Position numbers and translations under genes: made by a program. The notes beneath the pieces were generated by a model, which worked only from the letters and a program-made list of their open reading frames with translations, ran no database searches and was not told the DNA's origin. Shown here in pieces: positions 7,601 through 13,243 of a DNA stretch of 13,243 bases (positions are counted from its first letter, which is position 1; the number at the start of each line of letters is the position of its first letter). The DNA is from TWA4 sp045121095 (GTDB lineage: Bacteria; Bacillota; Clostridia; Lachnospirales; Lachnospiraceae): positions 1 to 13,243 of the forward strand of contig JBGVFN010000165.1 of assembly GCA_045121095.1 (NCBI GenBank), given 5' to 3'.

Positions 7601-7658
7601 ACGAATTTGTAACTGTTCCATAACTTCTTCCATCTATCCTGAACAGTTACACGAATTT
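7601..7658. repeat. 42-bp inverted repeat flanked by 8-bp direct repeats
   Basis: The 8-mer ACGAATTT occurs at 7601-7608 and 7651-7658. Exactly between the copies are perfect 10-bp inverted repeats, GTAACTGTTC (7609-7618) and GAACAGTTAC (7641-7650), around a 22-nt centre. The layout is that of a tiny insertion with a target duplication, but it is equally compatible with a regulatory hairpin in the leader of the Asp23-family mRNA, since it lies between that gene's promoter and its ribosome binding site. Confidence 0.75.
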
Positions 7659-7680
7659 CAATTCACATTGATTCCAGAAT

Positions 7681-7709
7681 AGTATAGCAAAAAAAGCTTA
7701 TAACTGCAA
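7681..7709 (-). promoter_or_regulatory. Predicted sigma-A promoter of the Asp23-family gene
   Basis: On the minus strand a TATACT -10 (7686-7681) is preceded by TG at the extended -10 position. A TTGCAG -35 (7709-7704) lies 17 nt upstream. The -10 matches consensus at five of six positions and the -35 at three of six; the extended -10 compensates. Transcription would begin near 7674, leaving a leader of roughly 95 nt that contains the 7601-7658 inverted repeat. Confidence 0.65.
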
Positions 7710-7717
7710 ATGCTTTT
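7689..7717 (-). terminator. Weak possible terminator of the spoIIIA operon
   Basis: On the minus strand, AAAAGC (7717-7712) and GCTTTT (7697-7692) can pair around a 14-nt loop, and the T-run continues to 7689. The stem has only two G-C pairs, so it is weak. It overlaps the spacer and -35 of the Asp23 promoter. Confidence 0.3.
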
Positions 7718-7725
7718 GATTCAAA

Positions 7726-7784
7726 TTTATCAGGGTTCTTTTATCGCTTTTATCAAGATTCTTTTATCTCTTTTATCAGGGTTC
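7726..7784 (-). repeat. 23-bp tandem repeat spanning the spoIIIAH stop codon
   Basis: Read on the minus strand, two full 23-bp units (7784-7762 and 7761-7739) differ at three positions, and a 13-base partial third unit (7738-7726) follows. Each begins GAACCCTGATAAA or a close variant. The first unit contains the last Glu-Pro codons and the TGA of spoIIIAH, so the repeat copies the gene's end into the untranslated region. Confidence 0.9.
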
Positions 7785-8477
7785 TTCCACCACTTCTGTA
7801 TTAACGGGATTCATCAGAGAAATTACGATATCCGATATCTCCACATCGGCTTTCCGCTTTACGGTATCTTCAATCTGAGCCTTTTCTGCATCGGAAATGC
7901 TGTCACTTCCCACCAGAACCTCCACTCCATTTTCGCTGATGGTCACCAGAGTCTGAGCCAGCCCCTTCGTTTCCAGAATGGATTCAATATCGGACTCGAT
8001 CTGAGCGTTTTCCGTCATAGCCATCAAATTGGCTGCTGCATCCTCTCTCTGTTCTTCGCTGAGATTTTTATTATTAATGATATTATTTAACGTTTCCTCA
8101 TTGCGGGTTCTGACCTGCTCTCTGCTTAAAGCAGCTTCTGCCATGCGGTTTTCCACCTGCTCACTCCAGGTCAGAACCGCTTCTCCAGGTGCAGCCGCTT
8201 CTTCGGTTTCATCCTCCGCTTCTGTTTCCTGCGTTTCCTGCGAAGTACCAGATTCACCGTACTGGGTTTCAATCTGGGTATACTGTGCCTGCTCCAGTGC
8301 AATATTTTCCGCCAGAATATCTTCATCTGAAAGATCCATCAGAGCGGAATCATCCTGCCCTCCCATGGCAGGCACCGTCTCCTCCTCATCCGGAAGATAC
8401 GTCAAATATCCTGCAACAGCAATCATTACGGCCAGCAGAGTCAGAATCAGCTGGTTCTTTTTTCTTAGCTTTTTCAT
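7776..8477 (-). CDS. spoIIIAH: Stage III sporulation protein AH
   Basis: SpoIIIAH sits in the mother-cell membrane and its extracellular domain binds forespore SpoIIQ, forming the zipper and ring of the feeding-tube channel. The 233-aa product has a basic N-terminus and one transmembrane helix (about residues 9-28). An acidic Glu/Gln/Thr-rich linker (about 68-98) follows, then a C-terminal YscJ/FliF-like ring domain (about 115-222) ending in DVEISDIVISLMNP. This linker makes it slightly longer than the Bacillus protein. An in-frame GTG at 8483 would add two residues; I prefer the ATG at 8477, 10 nt after AGGAG (8488-8492). It is the last gene of the operon, and its stop codon is part of a tandem repeat. 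Confidence 0.93.
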   Translation of the reverse strand: MKKLRKKNQLILTLLAVMIAVAGYLTYLPDEEETVPAMGGQDDSALMDLSDEDILAENIALEQAQYTQIETQYGESGTSQETQETEAEDETEEAAAPGEAVLTWSEQVENRMAEAALSREQVRTRNEETLNNIINNKNLSEEQREDAAANLMAMTENAQIESDIESILETKGLAQTLVTISENGVEVLVGSDSISDAEKAQIEDTVKRKADVEISDIVISLMNPVNTEVVEEP

Positions 8478-8492
8478 GCACACGCCACTCCT

Positions 8493-9035
8493 TTAAAAAT
8501 TACCCTCTAATACTTTTATCTTATGAGCAGGAAGTCCAAATAATGCCTCCAGCATGCTGCTGATCTCGGATTTCACCACCGCATTGCCCCCGCCTTCTGC
8601 TGCCACTGCAATTCCGGCCACTTCCGGCAGTAATTCCTGCGATACCCAGGGAACCTGGTCATTTTCCATGACCGTATTTTCCTGATTCTGAAAATGCTCC
8701 TCCACCGCAGCATTTTCCCCCTGACTGGTCACACTGCTGCTTTCCGACTGTACATCCTTTTCCACAATTTTCTCGCCATTGTCTTTCAGCACGATCATAA
8801 CCTGGACCTGACCGGCGCCTTTTACCTTTTCCAGCATTTCTTCCAGCTCCCGCTCCAGCTGAGCTTTATATGCTTCATCGCCGGCATCCAAAGTATTCTC
8901 CGTATTCTTCGTTTGTGCTGTATTTCCCGACAAATTGAGATTTTCCAGCGGAAATGACAGCAAAAACAGCAAAATTCCCACGATCAGCGCCAGCAGGATC
9001 TTATCTTTTGACAGATTTTGAAATGGCTTCTGCAT
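8493..9035 (-). CDS. spoIIIAG: Stage III sporulation protein AG
   Basis: SpoIIIAG forms a large oligomeric ring in the space between mother cell and forespore. The 180-aa protein has a short cytoplasmic N-terminus and one transmembrane helix (about residues 13-30). A helix rich in Glu and Leu (55-72) leads into GAGQVQVMIVL (73-83). A Gln/Glu/Ser-rich insertion follows, and then the conserved C-terminal ring-building region LPEVAGIAVAAEGGG (136-150) with LFGLPAHKIKVL (165-176). The Bacillus protein is longer, about 230 residues, so the insertion here is shorter. A GGAG site 7 nt before the ATG overlaps the spoIIIAF stop region. It is flanked by AF and AH as expected. Confidence 0.94.
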   Translation of the reverse strand: MQKPFQNLSKDKILLALIVGILLFLLSFPLENLNLSGNTAQTKNTENTLDAGDEAYKAQLERELEEMLEKVKGAGQVQVMIVLKDNGEKIVEKDVQSESSSVTSQGENAAVEEHFQNQENTVMENDQVPWVSQELLPEVAGIAVAAEGGGNAVVKSEISSMLEALFGLPAHKIKVLEGNF

Positions 9036-9039
9036 CGTT

Positions 9040-9585
9040 TTACTCCTTCGCTGTAACAGCTACTGCTGATTCTTCCAATTCAAATGCCTGCGCAATGTTT
9101 GTTTTTAATTCATTTAAATAAGGTCTTATCTGATCAGCCGTTTTTTCTGCCTGAGATACCATCAGATTGACCCCGCAGACAATGACTTCCCCGGTTCGGG
9201 CCAAAGTTTCTTCATCAAACTGCACCTCTCCCCCCAAAAATTCCAGATTTTCCTCCTGCACCAGATTTTGCAGCCAGGAAATGGCTTCCTGAGAAGCCTG
9301 TTCCAGAACCTCCTGATCCTGCGTCCGGCCAATCTCCTGAATCTGACCGCTGACCGCTGCTATTTCTGTATTTTCCTGAATTTCCAGCTCTTTTAATTTC
9401 TGAACTAACGTCGTATCCAGATCCATCAGTCCCGCCACAGGACGCAAAACCAGAAACAGCATCAAGAGAGACAGATAAAAACGCAGCACCCTCTTTTTCT
9501 CCTGACTTCCCATCAGATACAAGACCAGATAGGAAATCACAACAAATACTGCAATCTGCTGAATCCATCCATAAACTGCTTCCAT
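9040..9585 (-). CDS. spoIIIAF: Stage III sporulation protein AF
   Basis: SpoIIIAF is a membrane component of the SpoIIIA complex with a ring-building-type soluble domain. The 181-aa protein starts with two transmembrane helices (about residues 9-26 and 35-54) joined by a short basic loop, QEKKRVLR. A helical Glu/Gln-rich stalk and a compact C-terminal domain (about 110-178) follow. Sequence conservation in this family is low, so the call rests mainly on position between AE and AG, topology and length. A GGAGGGGG sequence lies upstream, but its core is 11-14 nt from the ATG, rather far. The 125-nt gap upstream contains a dispersed repeat. Confidence 0.88.
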   Translation of the reverse strand: MEAVYGWIQQIAVFVVISYLVLYLMGSQEKKRVLRFYLSLLMLFLVLRPVAGLMDLDTTLVQKLKELEIQENTEIAAVSGQIQEIGRTQDQEVLEQASQEAISWLQNLVQEENLEFLGGEVQFDEETLARTGEVIVCGVNLMVSQAEKTADQIRPYLNELKTNIAQAFELEESAVAVTAKE

Positions 9586-9632
9586 TTTATAATTTTCCCC
9601 CTCCTTTTTTGCAGCTATTTATTTCATCTTTC

Positions 9633-9676
9633 TAGAGCGTGTTTGAAAAAGGCTTTATGCAGGATGTGCATCCCAT
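9633..9676 (-). repeat. Dispersed 44-bp repeat, copy 2, inside the spoIIIA operon
   Basis: Its reverse complement matches 98-141 at 43 of 44 positions. It lies in the gap between the end of spoIIIAE and the start of spoIIIAF. The one base change makes GGATGCACATCC on the minus strand a short near-perfect palindrome. Outside the 44 bp the two loci are unrelated; the long palindrome of the left copy is absent here. Confidence 0.9.
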
Positions 9677-9710
9677 CAACCAGCGATTTCACTATGTTTT
9701 CAATCCACCG

Positions 9711-10733
9711 TTACCATGCCGCTGCTGCCATGAGAATCAAAAAAATCACCCCGCATAAACAGGTAATTTTTACCAGATATTCCAGGCTCTCTGCAAATCC
9801 GGACAAACAGCTGCAGATTTTTTCATCGGCTGCAGGTTTCATTACAGCCGACATTACATGATACAAAACCGACACCAGCGCAATGCGCAGAACAGGAAAT
9901 AAACAGATCATCAAGATACAAAACATGCCAACTACGCCAATGCTTCCTTTTAATAAAGATCCGCTTTCCCACAGTACGGTAACCGCTGTATCTGTAATTC
10001 CTCCCGCCCCCGGAATCAGCGAAGCAGTTTTCAAAAGTGTCTGTTTTCGCACCGAATCCGCCCGCGGCAGAATCATGACCTGCAAAATCTGCATACCGGT
10101 CACAACCGCCAACGATGTTTTCATCAGCATTCCCAGCAGCTTTTTCAAAAGACCGGTAAAACCGGAAAACAATGATTCTTCCATAACAGAATTTAACAGG
10201 GTGATCACCAGAAACATACTGACACCGGGCAGCAGCACATACATACAGACCCGGCTGACCAGACTGCAGATACTCATAGCTGATGCATACAGTCCCGCTG
10301 CCGAAAGTGTTTCTCCGCTGGCCGCCGACGCAACAGCCAGAACGGGGAACAAAGCCGATGAAAAGGTAATCACATGGTCCAGATATTCCTTTACCTGCTC
10401 CTGAAAGGTGCGAAATAAAGCAGCCAGCTGGGCAATCAGCAATAAATGAACCACCAGACCGGAAAAGGTATTGATGGTTTTGCTTTCAAAAGCCTGTCCC
10501 ACGATCCGCAGGATGGCAAATAGAAACACCAGCAACAAAATTCCGGAAAAATCCGAAAGATGAAGTCCCCCGCCTCCTGCCAGCCAATCGGCAAACATCT
10601 GCCCAAGACTCTTTTTTAAGCCGCTGAAATCGCCTGCCTGCAGCTGCTGCACCAGGCATTCAAAGGAAATACTGTTATTTTCCAGCACAGAACCAAGCAA
10701 TTCCTGAAGCTGTCCATAATCTACATCTTCCAT
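9711..10733 (-). CDS. spoIIIAE: Stage III sporulation protein AE
   Basis: SpoIIIAE is the large polytopic membrane protein of the SpoIIIA complex and a candidate conduit into the feeding tube. The 340-aa sequence has about seven or eight hydrophobic segments (roughly 62-80, 91-109, 122-139, 146-183, 205-222, 264-290 and 322-339). It also carries family-like stretches such as LFPVLAVASAASGETLSAA (128-146) and SLIPGAGGITDTAVTVLWES (238-257). The Bacillus protein is about 400 residues and begins with a signal peptide; this one has none. The start is fixed because an in-frame stop lies at 10764-10766 with no alternative start codon between. AGGCAGG serves as ribosome binding site 6 nt before the ATG. 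It follows spoIIIAD by 11 nt. Confidence 0.94.
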   Translation of the reverse strand: MEDVDYGQLQELLGSVLENNSISFECLVQQLQAGDFSGLKKSLGQMFADWLAGGGGLHLSDFSGILLLVFLFAILRIVGQAFESKTINTFSGLVVHLLLIAQLAALFRTFQEQVKEYLDHVITFSSALFPVLAVASAASGETLSAAGLYASAMSICSLVSRVCMYVLLPGVSMFLVITLLNSVMEESLFSGFTGLLKKLLGMLMKTSLAVVTGMQILQVMILPRADSVRKQTLLKTASLIPGAGGITDTAVTVLWESGSLLKGSIGVVGMFCILMICLFPVLRIALVSVLYHVMSAVMKPAADEKICSCLSGFAESLEYLVKITCLCGVIFLILMAAAAW

Positions 10734-10744
10734 CTGCCACCTGC

Positions 10745-11128
10745 CTAAACGTGAAAAAGAGTTTTAATGGTATCAATCAAAGCATTTACAACCGGCAGAC
10801 TGACGGATAAGATCAGCAATTTTCCATAAATATCAATCTGATGGCTGATGGCGCTGCAGCCTGCTTCTTTACAAATATCGGATGCCAGCTGGCTGATCCA
10901 GGCCAGTCCCATGATTTTTAAAAGAATCTTATAATACACCAGATCCAACCCTGTATCATTGACCAGGGTCTGAATCAGTTCCAGAATGGTTCCCAGCTGA
11001 GAAACAGCAGCCCCCAAAAGCAGGATGATGGCAGCCAAAGAAAGAAATAAACTATACTCCGATTTCAGCGGACGAACCCATAAAGCCAGAAGTGCCGCTG
11101 CCGCGCCGGCAAGTATTACTCCGATCAT
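10745..11128 (-). CDS. spoIIIAD: Stage III sporulation protein AD
   Basis: SpoIIIAD is a small integral membrane protein of the SpoIIIA complex, related in fold to SpoIIIAC. The 127-aa product starts MIGVILAGAAAALLALW and has four hydrophobic segments (about 2-18, 28-45, 66-84 and 100-118). The segment KIMGLAWISQLASDICKEAG (71-90) is characteristic of the family. The frame is open to 11173, but that extension would overlap spoIIIAC and has no family similarity. The ATG at 11128 sits 13 nt after the spoIIIAC stop, with a GGGGGTG sequence between. Length is close to the Bacillus protein (about 133). Confidence 0.95.
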   Translation of the reverse strand: MIGVILAGAAAALLALWVRPLKSEYSLFLSLAAIILLLGAAVSQLGTILELIQTLVNDTGLDLVYYKILLKIMGLAWISQLASDICKEAGCSAISHQIDIYGKLLILSVSLPVVNALIDTIKTLFHV

Positions 11129-11141
11129 AAAAACACCCCCG

Positions 11142-11336
11142 CTACAGTTCAAACAGCTTCTGAATGGTCTCAAATAACTGGGAAATATAGGGAACCAGCC
11201 AGAAAAGCACCAGCAAAAGCCCTGCGAAACTGGTCAGAAAAGCCTGTTCATCCCGGCCGCTGTGTTTTAATACCTGACACAGTACCGACACCAGAATTCC
11301 CACTGCCGCAATGCGAAATAAAAGTGCAACTTCCAT
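11142..11336 (-). CDS. spoIIIAC: Stage III sporulation protein AC
   Basis: SpoIIIAC is a very small membrane protein of the SpoIIIA channel complex in the mother-cell membrane. The 64-aa product has two transmembrane helices (about residues 5-23 and 34-52) separated by a polar loop, LKHSGRDEQAF, that is typical of the family. It ends with an amphipathic segment, ISQLFETIQKLFEL. An AGGAG site at 11341-11345 lies 4 nt before the ATG. Its size matches the family (about 65-68 aa). It sits between AB and AD in the canonical order, with a 21-nt gap to AB. Confidence 0.95.
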   Translation of the reverse strand: MEVALLFRIAAVGILVSVLCQVLKHSGRDEQAFLTSFAGLLLVLFWLVPYISQLFETIQKLFEL

Positions 11337-11357
11337 ACTTCTCCTTCATTCCCCCTT

Positions 11358-11873
11358 TCAGATCATGACGATCACGACTGCCAGAGCACCTAAGATTCCC
11401 AGCGACTGGTACATCTTACAGCTGGCTTCACACCCTTTCTCCAGACGATCCGTAACATTTTTCACCTGCATTTCCAACAGTTCCAGTGTTCTCATCTGCA
11501 TATCCAGATCCAGAAATCCCAGTTCTGTGGCCAGTCTCCGAAACAACTCCAAATCTTCCTCTTTCAGACCGCTTCCATTCATTAATGGCTCACACTCCAG
11601 CCAGATATCCAAAAGACCAGTTCCTTCCTGTTCCTGCAGCCGACAGCTGACTTCATGAAAAAAAGAACCAAACGGCTCCTGCACCCGCCTGCTGATATCC
11701 GCAAATGCTTCTTCCAGAATCCGCCCTGTAAATCCGATTTCTCCTTTTAACATATGTAAAATGGTCCGCATCAAATGCAGATTTTTAATCCGCTTTCTGG
11801 TATTCAGACTGCACCAGAATCCCCATGCCATAACTGCCGCTGCAATCAGGCAGATTCCCATAAAACGTATCAT
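11358..11873 (-). CDS. spoIIIAB: Stage III sporulation protein AB
   Basis: SpoIIIAB resembles the GspF-type inner-membrane platform proteins of type II secretion and is thought to partner the SpoIIIAA ATPase. The 171-aa product equals the usual length. It has an N-terminal transmembrane helix (about 4-22), a helical cytoplasmic domain with LHMLKGEIGFTGRILEEAF (39-57) and ATELGFLDLDMQ (115-126), and a C-terminal transmembrane segment (about 156-171). An AGGGAG site lies 9 nt before the ATG. It is 72 nt downstream of spoIIIAA, and that gap contains a possible internal sigma-E promoter. Confidence 0.95.
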   Translation of the reverse strand: MIRFMGICLIAAAVMAWGFWCSLNTRKRIKNLHLMRTILHMLKGEIGFTGRILEEAFADISRRVQEPFGSFFHEVSCRLQEQEGTGLLDIWLECEPLMNGSGLKEEDLELFRRLATELGFLDLDMQMRTLELLEMQVKNVTDRLEKGCEASCKMYQSLGILGALAVVIVMI

Positions 11874-11905
11874 TTTGCATTTCTCCCTTTGTTTTTAAGT
11901 GCCAT

Positions 11906-11933
11906 TTTGTATCACTCAGATTTCCCTGTATGC
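11906..11933 (-). promoter_or_regulatory. Candidate internal sigma-E-type promoter before spoIIIAB
   Basis: On the minus strand GCATACA (11933-11927) resembles the sigma-E -35 (consensus KMATATT, six of seven if a pyrimidine is allowed at the fifth-to-sixth step). After 13 nt comes GATACAAA (11913-11906), resembling the -10 CATACAAT. The ATA cores are 16 nt apart, as is usual for this mother-cell sigma factor. This is motif matching only. Confidence 0.33.
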
Positions 11934-11945
11934 AATTTTTTTAAC

Positions 11946-12881
11946 TTACGCTATTCGTCTGCCGTCTCCATCGTAAATATACTGCCATTTTCCCGGTTTT
12001 CCTTTTGGATACAGCTGAATATACCGTTTAAAAATCTGCCCTTCTTTCAACTGTTTGAAAGCTGGTTTTTCCATAAGCTGTTCCAGACTTTCTCCATGTG
12101 CCGTTGCCAGCATGGCACATCCACAGCCTGACGCTTCCCATATGGCATCTGCATCTTCTCTGCTTCCAATTTCATCTGCGGCCAGAACGGAAGGAGCCAT
12201 ACTGCGCAGCATAAAACGCATACCAAGGGTTTTGGGGCATCCATCCATCACATCCGTCTGAGTCCCCAGATCATTTTGCGGAATCCCCTGATCGCAGGCC
12301 GCCAGCTCTCCCCGCTCATCCACCACCGCCACTGTCATGGGCTGTCCAAATGAATTTCCACTGGAAATCAGACGAATCAAATCCCGCATCAAAGTGGTTT
12401 TCCCCTGCCCTGGTACTGAAAAAATCAAGGTACTCTGCAGCAGCCCGTCCTGATACAAATACGGCAGCAGTTCCCGCGCACAGTCTTTATATTCCCTGGC
12501 AATTCGAATATGGATAAAAGAAATATTCCGAATGGTCTTTAAATTTCCCTGATAGATCACGGCTTTCCCTGCAATTCCTACCCGATGGCCCCCTTTAATG
12601 GTCAAAAATCCCTGCCGAATTTCTTCTTCATAGGCATACATGGAAAAACGGCTGATAAATTCCATGGTCTCCTGTAAATCCCTGGCAGTCAAAATCCTGC
12701 TGTCTTCCAGCGAAATTTCCTTTCCATCCACCAGAAAGCGGATTTTCTGTCCAACACGGAGACGAATCTCCTGCACAGTCTTCCAGCGATTCCATTCCCG
12801 GCTCACACATGCCCTGAATTCCACCGGCAGCACATGCAGGATTTCCTCAAAAGAATGATGTATATTTTTATGGTATTCCAT
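11946..12881 (-). CDS. spoIIIAA: Stage III sporulation protein AA, ATPase
   Basis: SpoIIIAA is a cytoplasmic ATPase related to type II and IV secretion ATPases; in the mother cell it powers the SpoIIIA complex and is needed for late forespore gene expression. The 311-aa protein has an N-terminal domain with EIRLRVGQK (38-46) and the segment GFLTIKGGHRVGIAGKA (91-107). The P-loop SVPGQGKTT is at 155-163, with Ser in place of the first Gly. VVDERGE (186-192), a DE pair at 236-237 (Walker B) and TAHGE (260-264) follow. A GGGGG sequence (12889-12893) lies 7 nt before the ATG. It leads the eight-gene operon, expected to be sigma-E controlled in the mother cell. Confidence 0.97.
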   Translation of the reverse strand: MEYHKNIHHSFEEILHVLPVEFRACVSREWNRWKTVQEIRLRVGQKIRFLVDGKEISLEDSRILTARDLQETMEFISRFSMYAYEEEIRQGFLTIKGGHRVGIAGKAVIYQGNLKTIRNISFIHIRIAREYKDCARELLPYLYQDGLLQSTLIFSVPGQGKTTLMRDLIRLISSGNSFGQPMTVAVVDERGELAACDQGIPQNDLGTQTDVMDGCPKTLGMRFMLRSMAPSVLAADEIGSREDADAIWEASGCGCAMLATAHGESLEQLMEKPAFKQLKEGQIFKRYIQLYPKGKPGKWQYIYDGDGRRIA

Positions 12882-12940
12882 GAGCCTGCCCCCTTTTTTC
12901 TTTCTTAATTAACTATCAGCGTTAGTTTTTACCTTTGCCT

Positions 12941-12950
12941 CATTATATGA
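12941..12950 (-). promoter_or_regulatory. Possible promoter element upstream of spoIIIAA
   Basis: On the minus strand TCATATAATG lies about 60 nt before the spoIIIAA start. It can be read as a sigma-E -35 (TCATATA) or as a sigma-A -10 (TATAAT), but in each reading the partner element is weak. A promoter is expected here because a terminator lies just upstream. Confidence 0.25.
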
Positions 12951-13038
12951 ATTGTGGGACAAAGGCAGAACCGTTAAATATAGAAAACGGACATACACCC
13001 TGCTAAAATCCCCTTATAGAAACTATTTTAAGTCATCT

Positions 13039-13085
13039 AAAAAAGGAAACCGCACTGCTGCAAATGCAGACAGGACGATTTCCTT
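13039..13085 (-). terminator. Intrinsic terminator of the gene upstream of the window
   Basis: On the minus strand an imperfect stem has outer arms AAGGAAATCG and CGGTTTCCTT (one mismatch) around an inner CTGC/GCAG hairpin with a bulge. It is followed directly by TTTTTT (13044-13039). It would end transcription of a minus-strand gene beyond the right edge, and it isolates the spoIIIA operon from it. efp is frequent at this place in related genomes, but it is not visible here. Confidence 0.8.
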
Positions 13086-13108
13086 CCGTAACTCTTATTT
13101 TAGTAACT

Positions 13109-13243
13109 ATTCAGCCAAGCATGATTTTTGTTCAAAATACCGTGTCAAGCTTGCTTGTAAACGGTATTTTGGGCAGAAAATCGTATTTGGCGTTTAGCCA
13201 AATGAATAATTTTCGAAGAAAATTATGAATGCTTGCTGAATTC
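13109..13243. repeat. MITE-like structured repeat element
   Basis: The ends ATTCAGCCAAGCAT (13109-13122) and ATGCTTGCTGAAT (13229-13241) are inverted repeats apart from one bulged base. Inside are three further hairpins: CAAAATACCGT/ACGGTATTTTG (13133-13143 with 13161-13171), ATTTGGC/GCCAAAT (13185-13191 with 13197-13203), and ATAATTTTC/GAAAATTAT (13206-13214 with 13218-13226). All are perfect. The last 30 bp recur at 150-179. No open frame fits the element. The window ends 2 bp past the right arm, so a target duplication cannot be tested. Confidence 0.75.

Noticed and set aside
9215..9568. 117-aa Ser/Gly-rich minus-strand frame
   Set aside because: It is a second frame inside spoIIIAF, with composition typical of a shifted reading of the real gene.
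12952..13197. 81-aa plus-strand open frame at the right edge
   Set aside because: It reads through a minus-strand terminator and two perfect inverted repeats; basic, low-complexity sequence with no start signal.
1..13243. CRISPR array, tRNA, rRNA, toxin-antitoxin or defence genes
   Set aside because: No regularly spaced repeats, no cloverleaf-like sequence seen, and all real genes belong to known sporulation and housekeeping families.

Overview
The window is a chromosomal segment of a spore-forming Clostridia-type Firmicute, most likely a member of the Lachnospiraceae. This rests on a complete spoIIIA sporulation operon followed by an Asp23-nusB-xseA-xseB-ispA-dxs-tlyA-nadK-argR string, strong AGGAGG-type ribosome binding sites, and protein sequences of clostridial type. 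The genus assignment is inference. All 17 genes I support lie on the minus strand, so transcription runs from the right edge to the left edge. Every large plus-strand open frame is a shadow of these genes.

Right edge (12882-13243): no gene. It holds an intrinsic terminator for a minus-strand gene that lies beyond the window, and a structured, MITE-like repeat with near-matching inverted ends. Next come spoIIIAA to spoIIIAH (12881-7776). These encode the mother-cell side of the SpoIIIA-SpoIIQ feeding-tube complex: an ATPase, a GspF-like protein, small membrane proteins, a polytopic channel-like protein and ring-forming proteins. The genes are tightly packed except for a 72-nt gap AA-AB, which holds a sigma-E-like promoter candidate, and a 125-nt gap AE-AF, which holds a copy of a dispersed repeat.

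Middle and left (7580-195): an Asp23/Gls24-family gene has its own extended -10 promoter and an unusual hairpin leader. After it, nusB starts a tightly coupled housekeeping run: nusB (antitermination), xseA and xseB (exonuclease VII), ispA and dxs (isoprenoid precursors by the DXP route), tlyA (rRNA methyltransferase), nadK (NADP synthesis) and argR (arginine repressor). Several junctions overlap by 1-11 nt. recN is often next in related genomes and would lie off the left edge; this is inference.

The genes are conventional and well known. What the genes do not explain is a set of intergenic repeats. A 44-bp sequence occurs at 98-141 and, inverted, at 9633-9676 (43 of 44 identical). A 30-bp sequence occurs at both ends of the window (29 of 30 identical). 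There is also a 112-bp near-palindrome at the left edge, a small inverted repeat flanked by 8-bp direct repeats upstream of the Asp23 gene, and a 23-bp tandem repeat that duplicates the stop-codon region of spoIIIAH. I saw no CRISPR array, tRNA, rRNA, transposase or phage gene.
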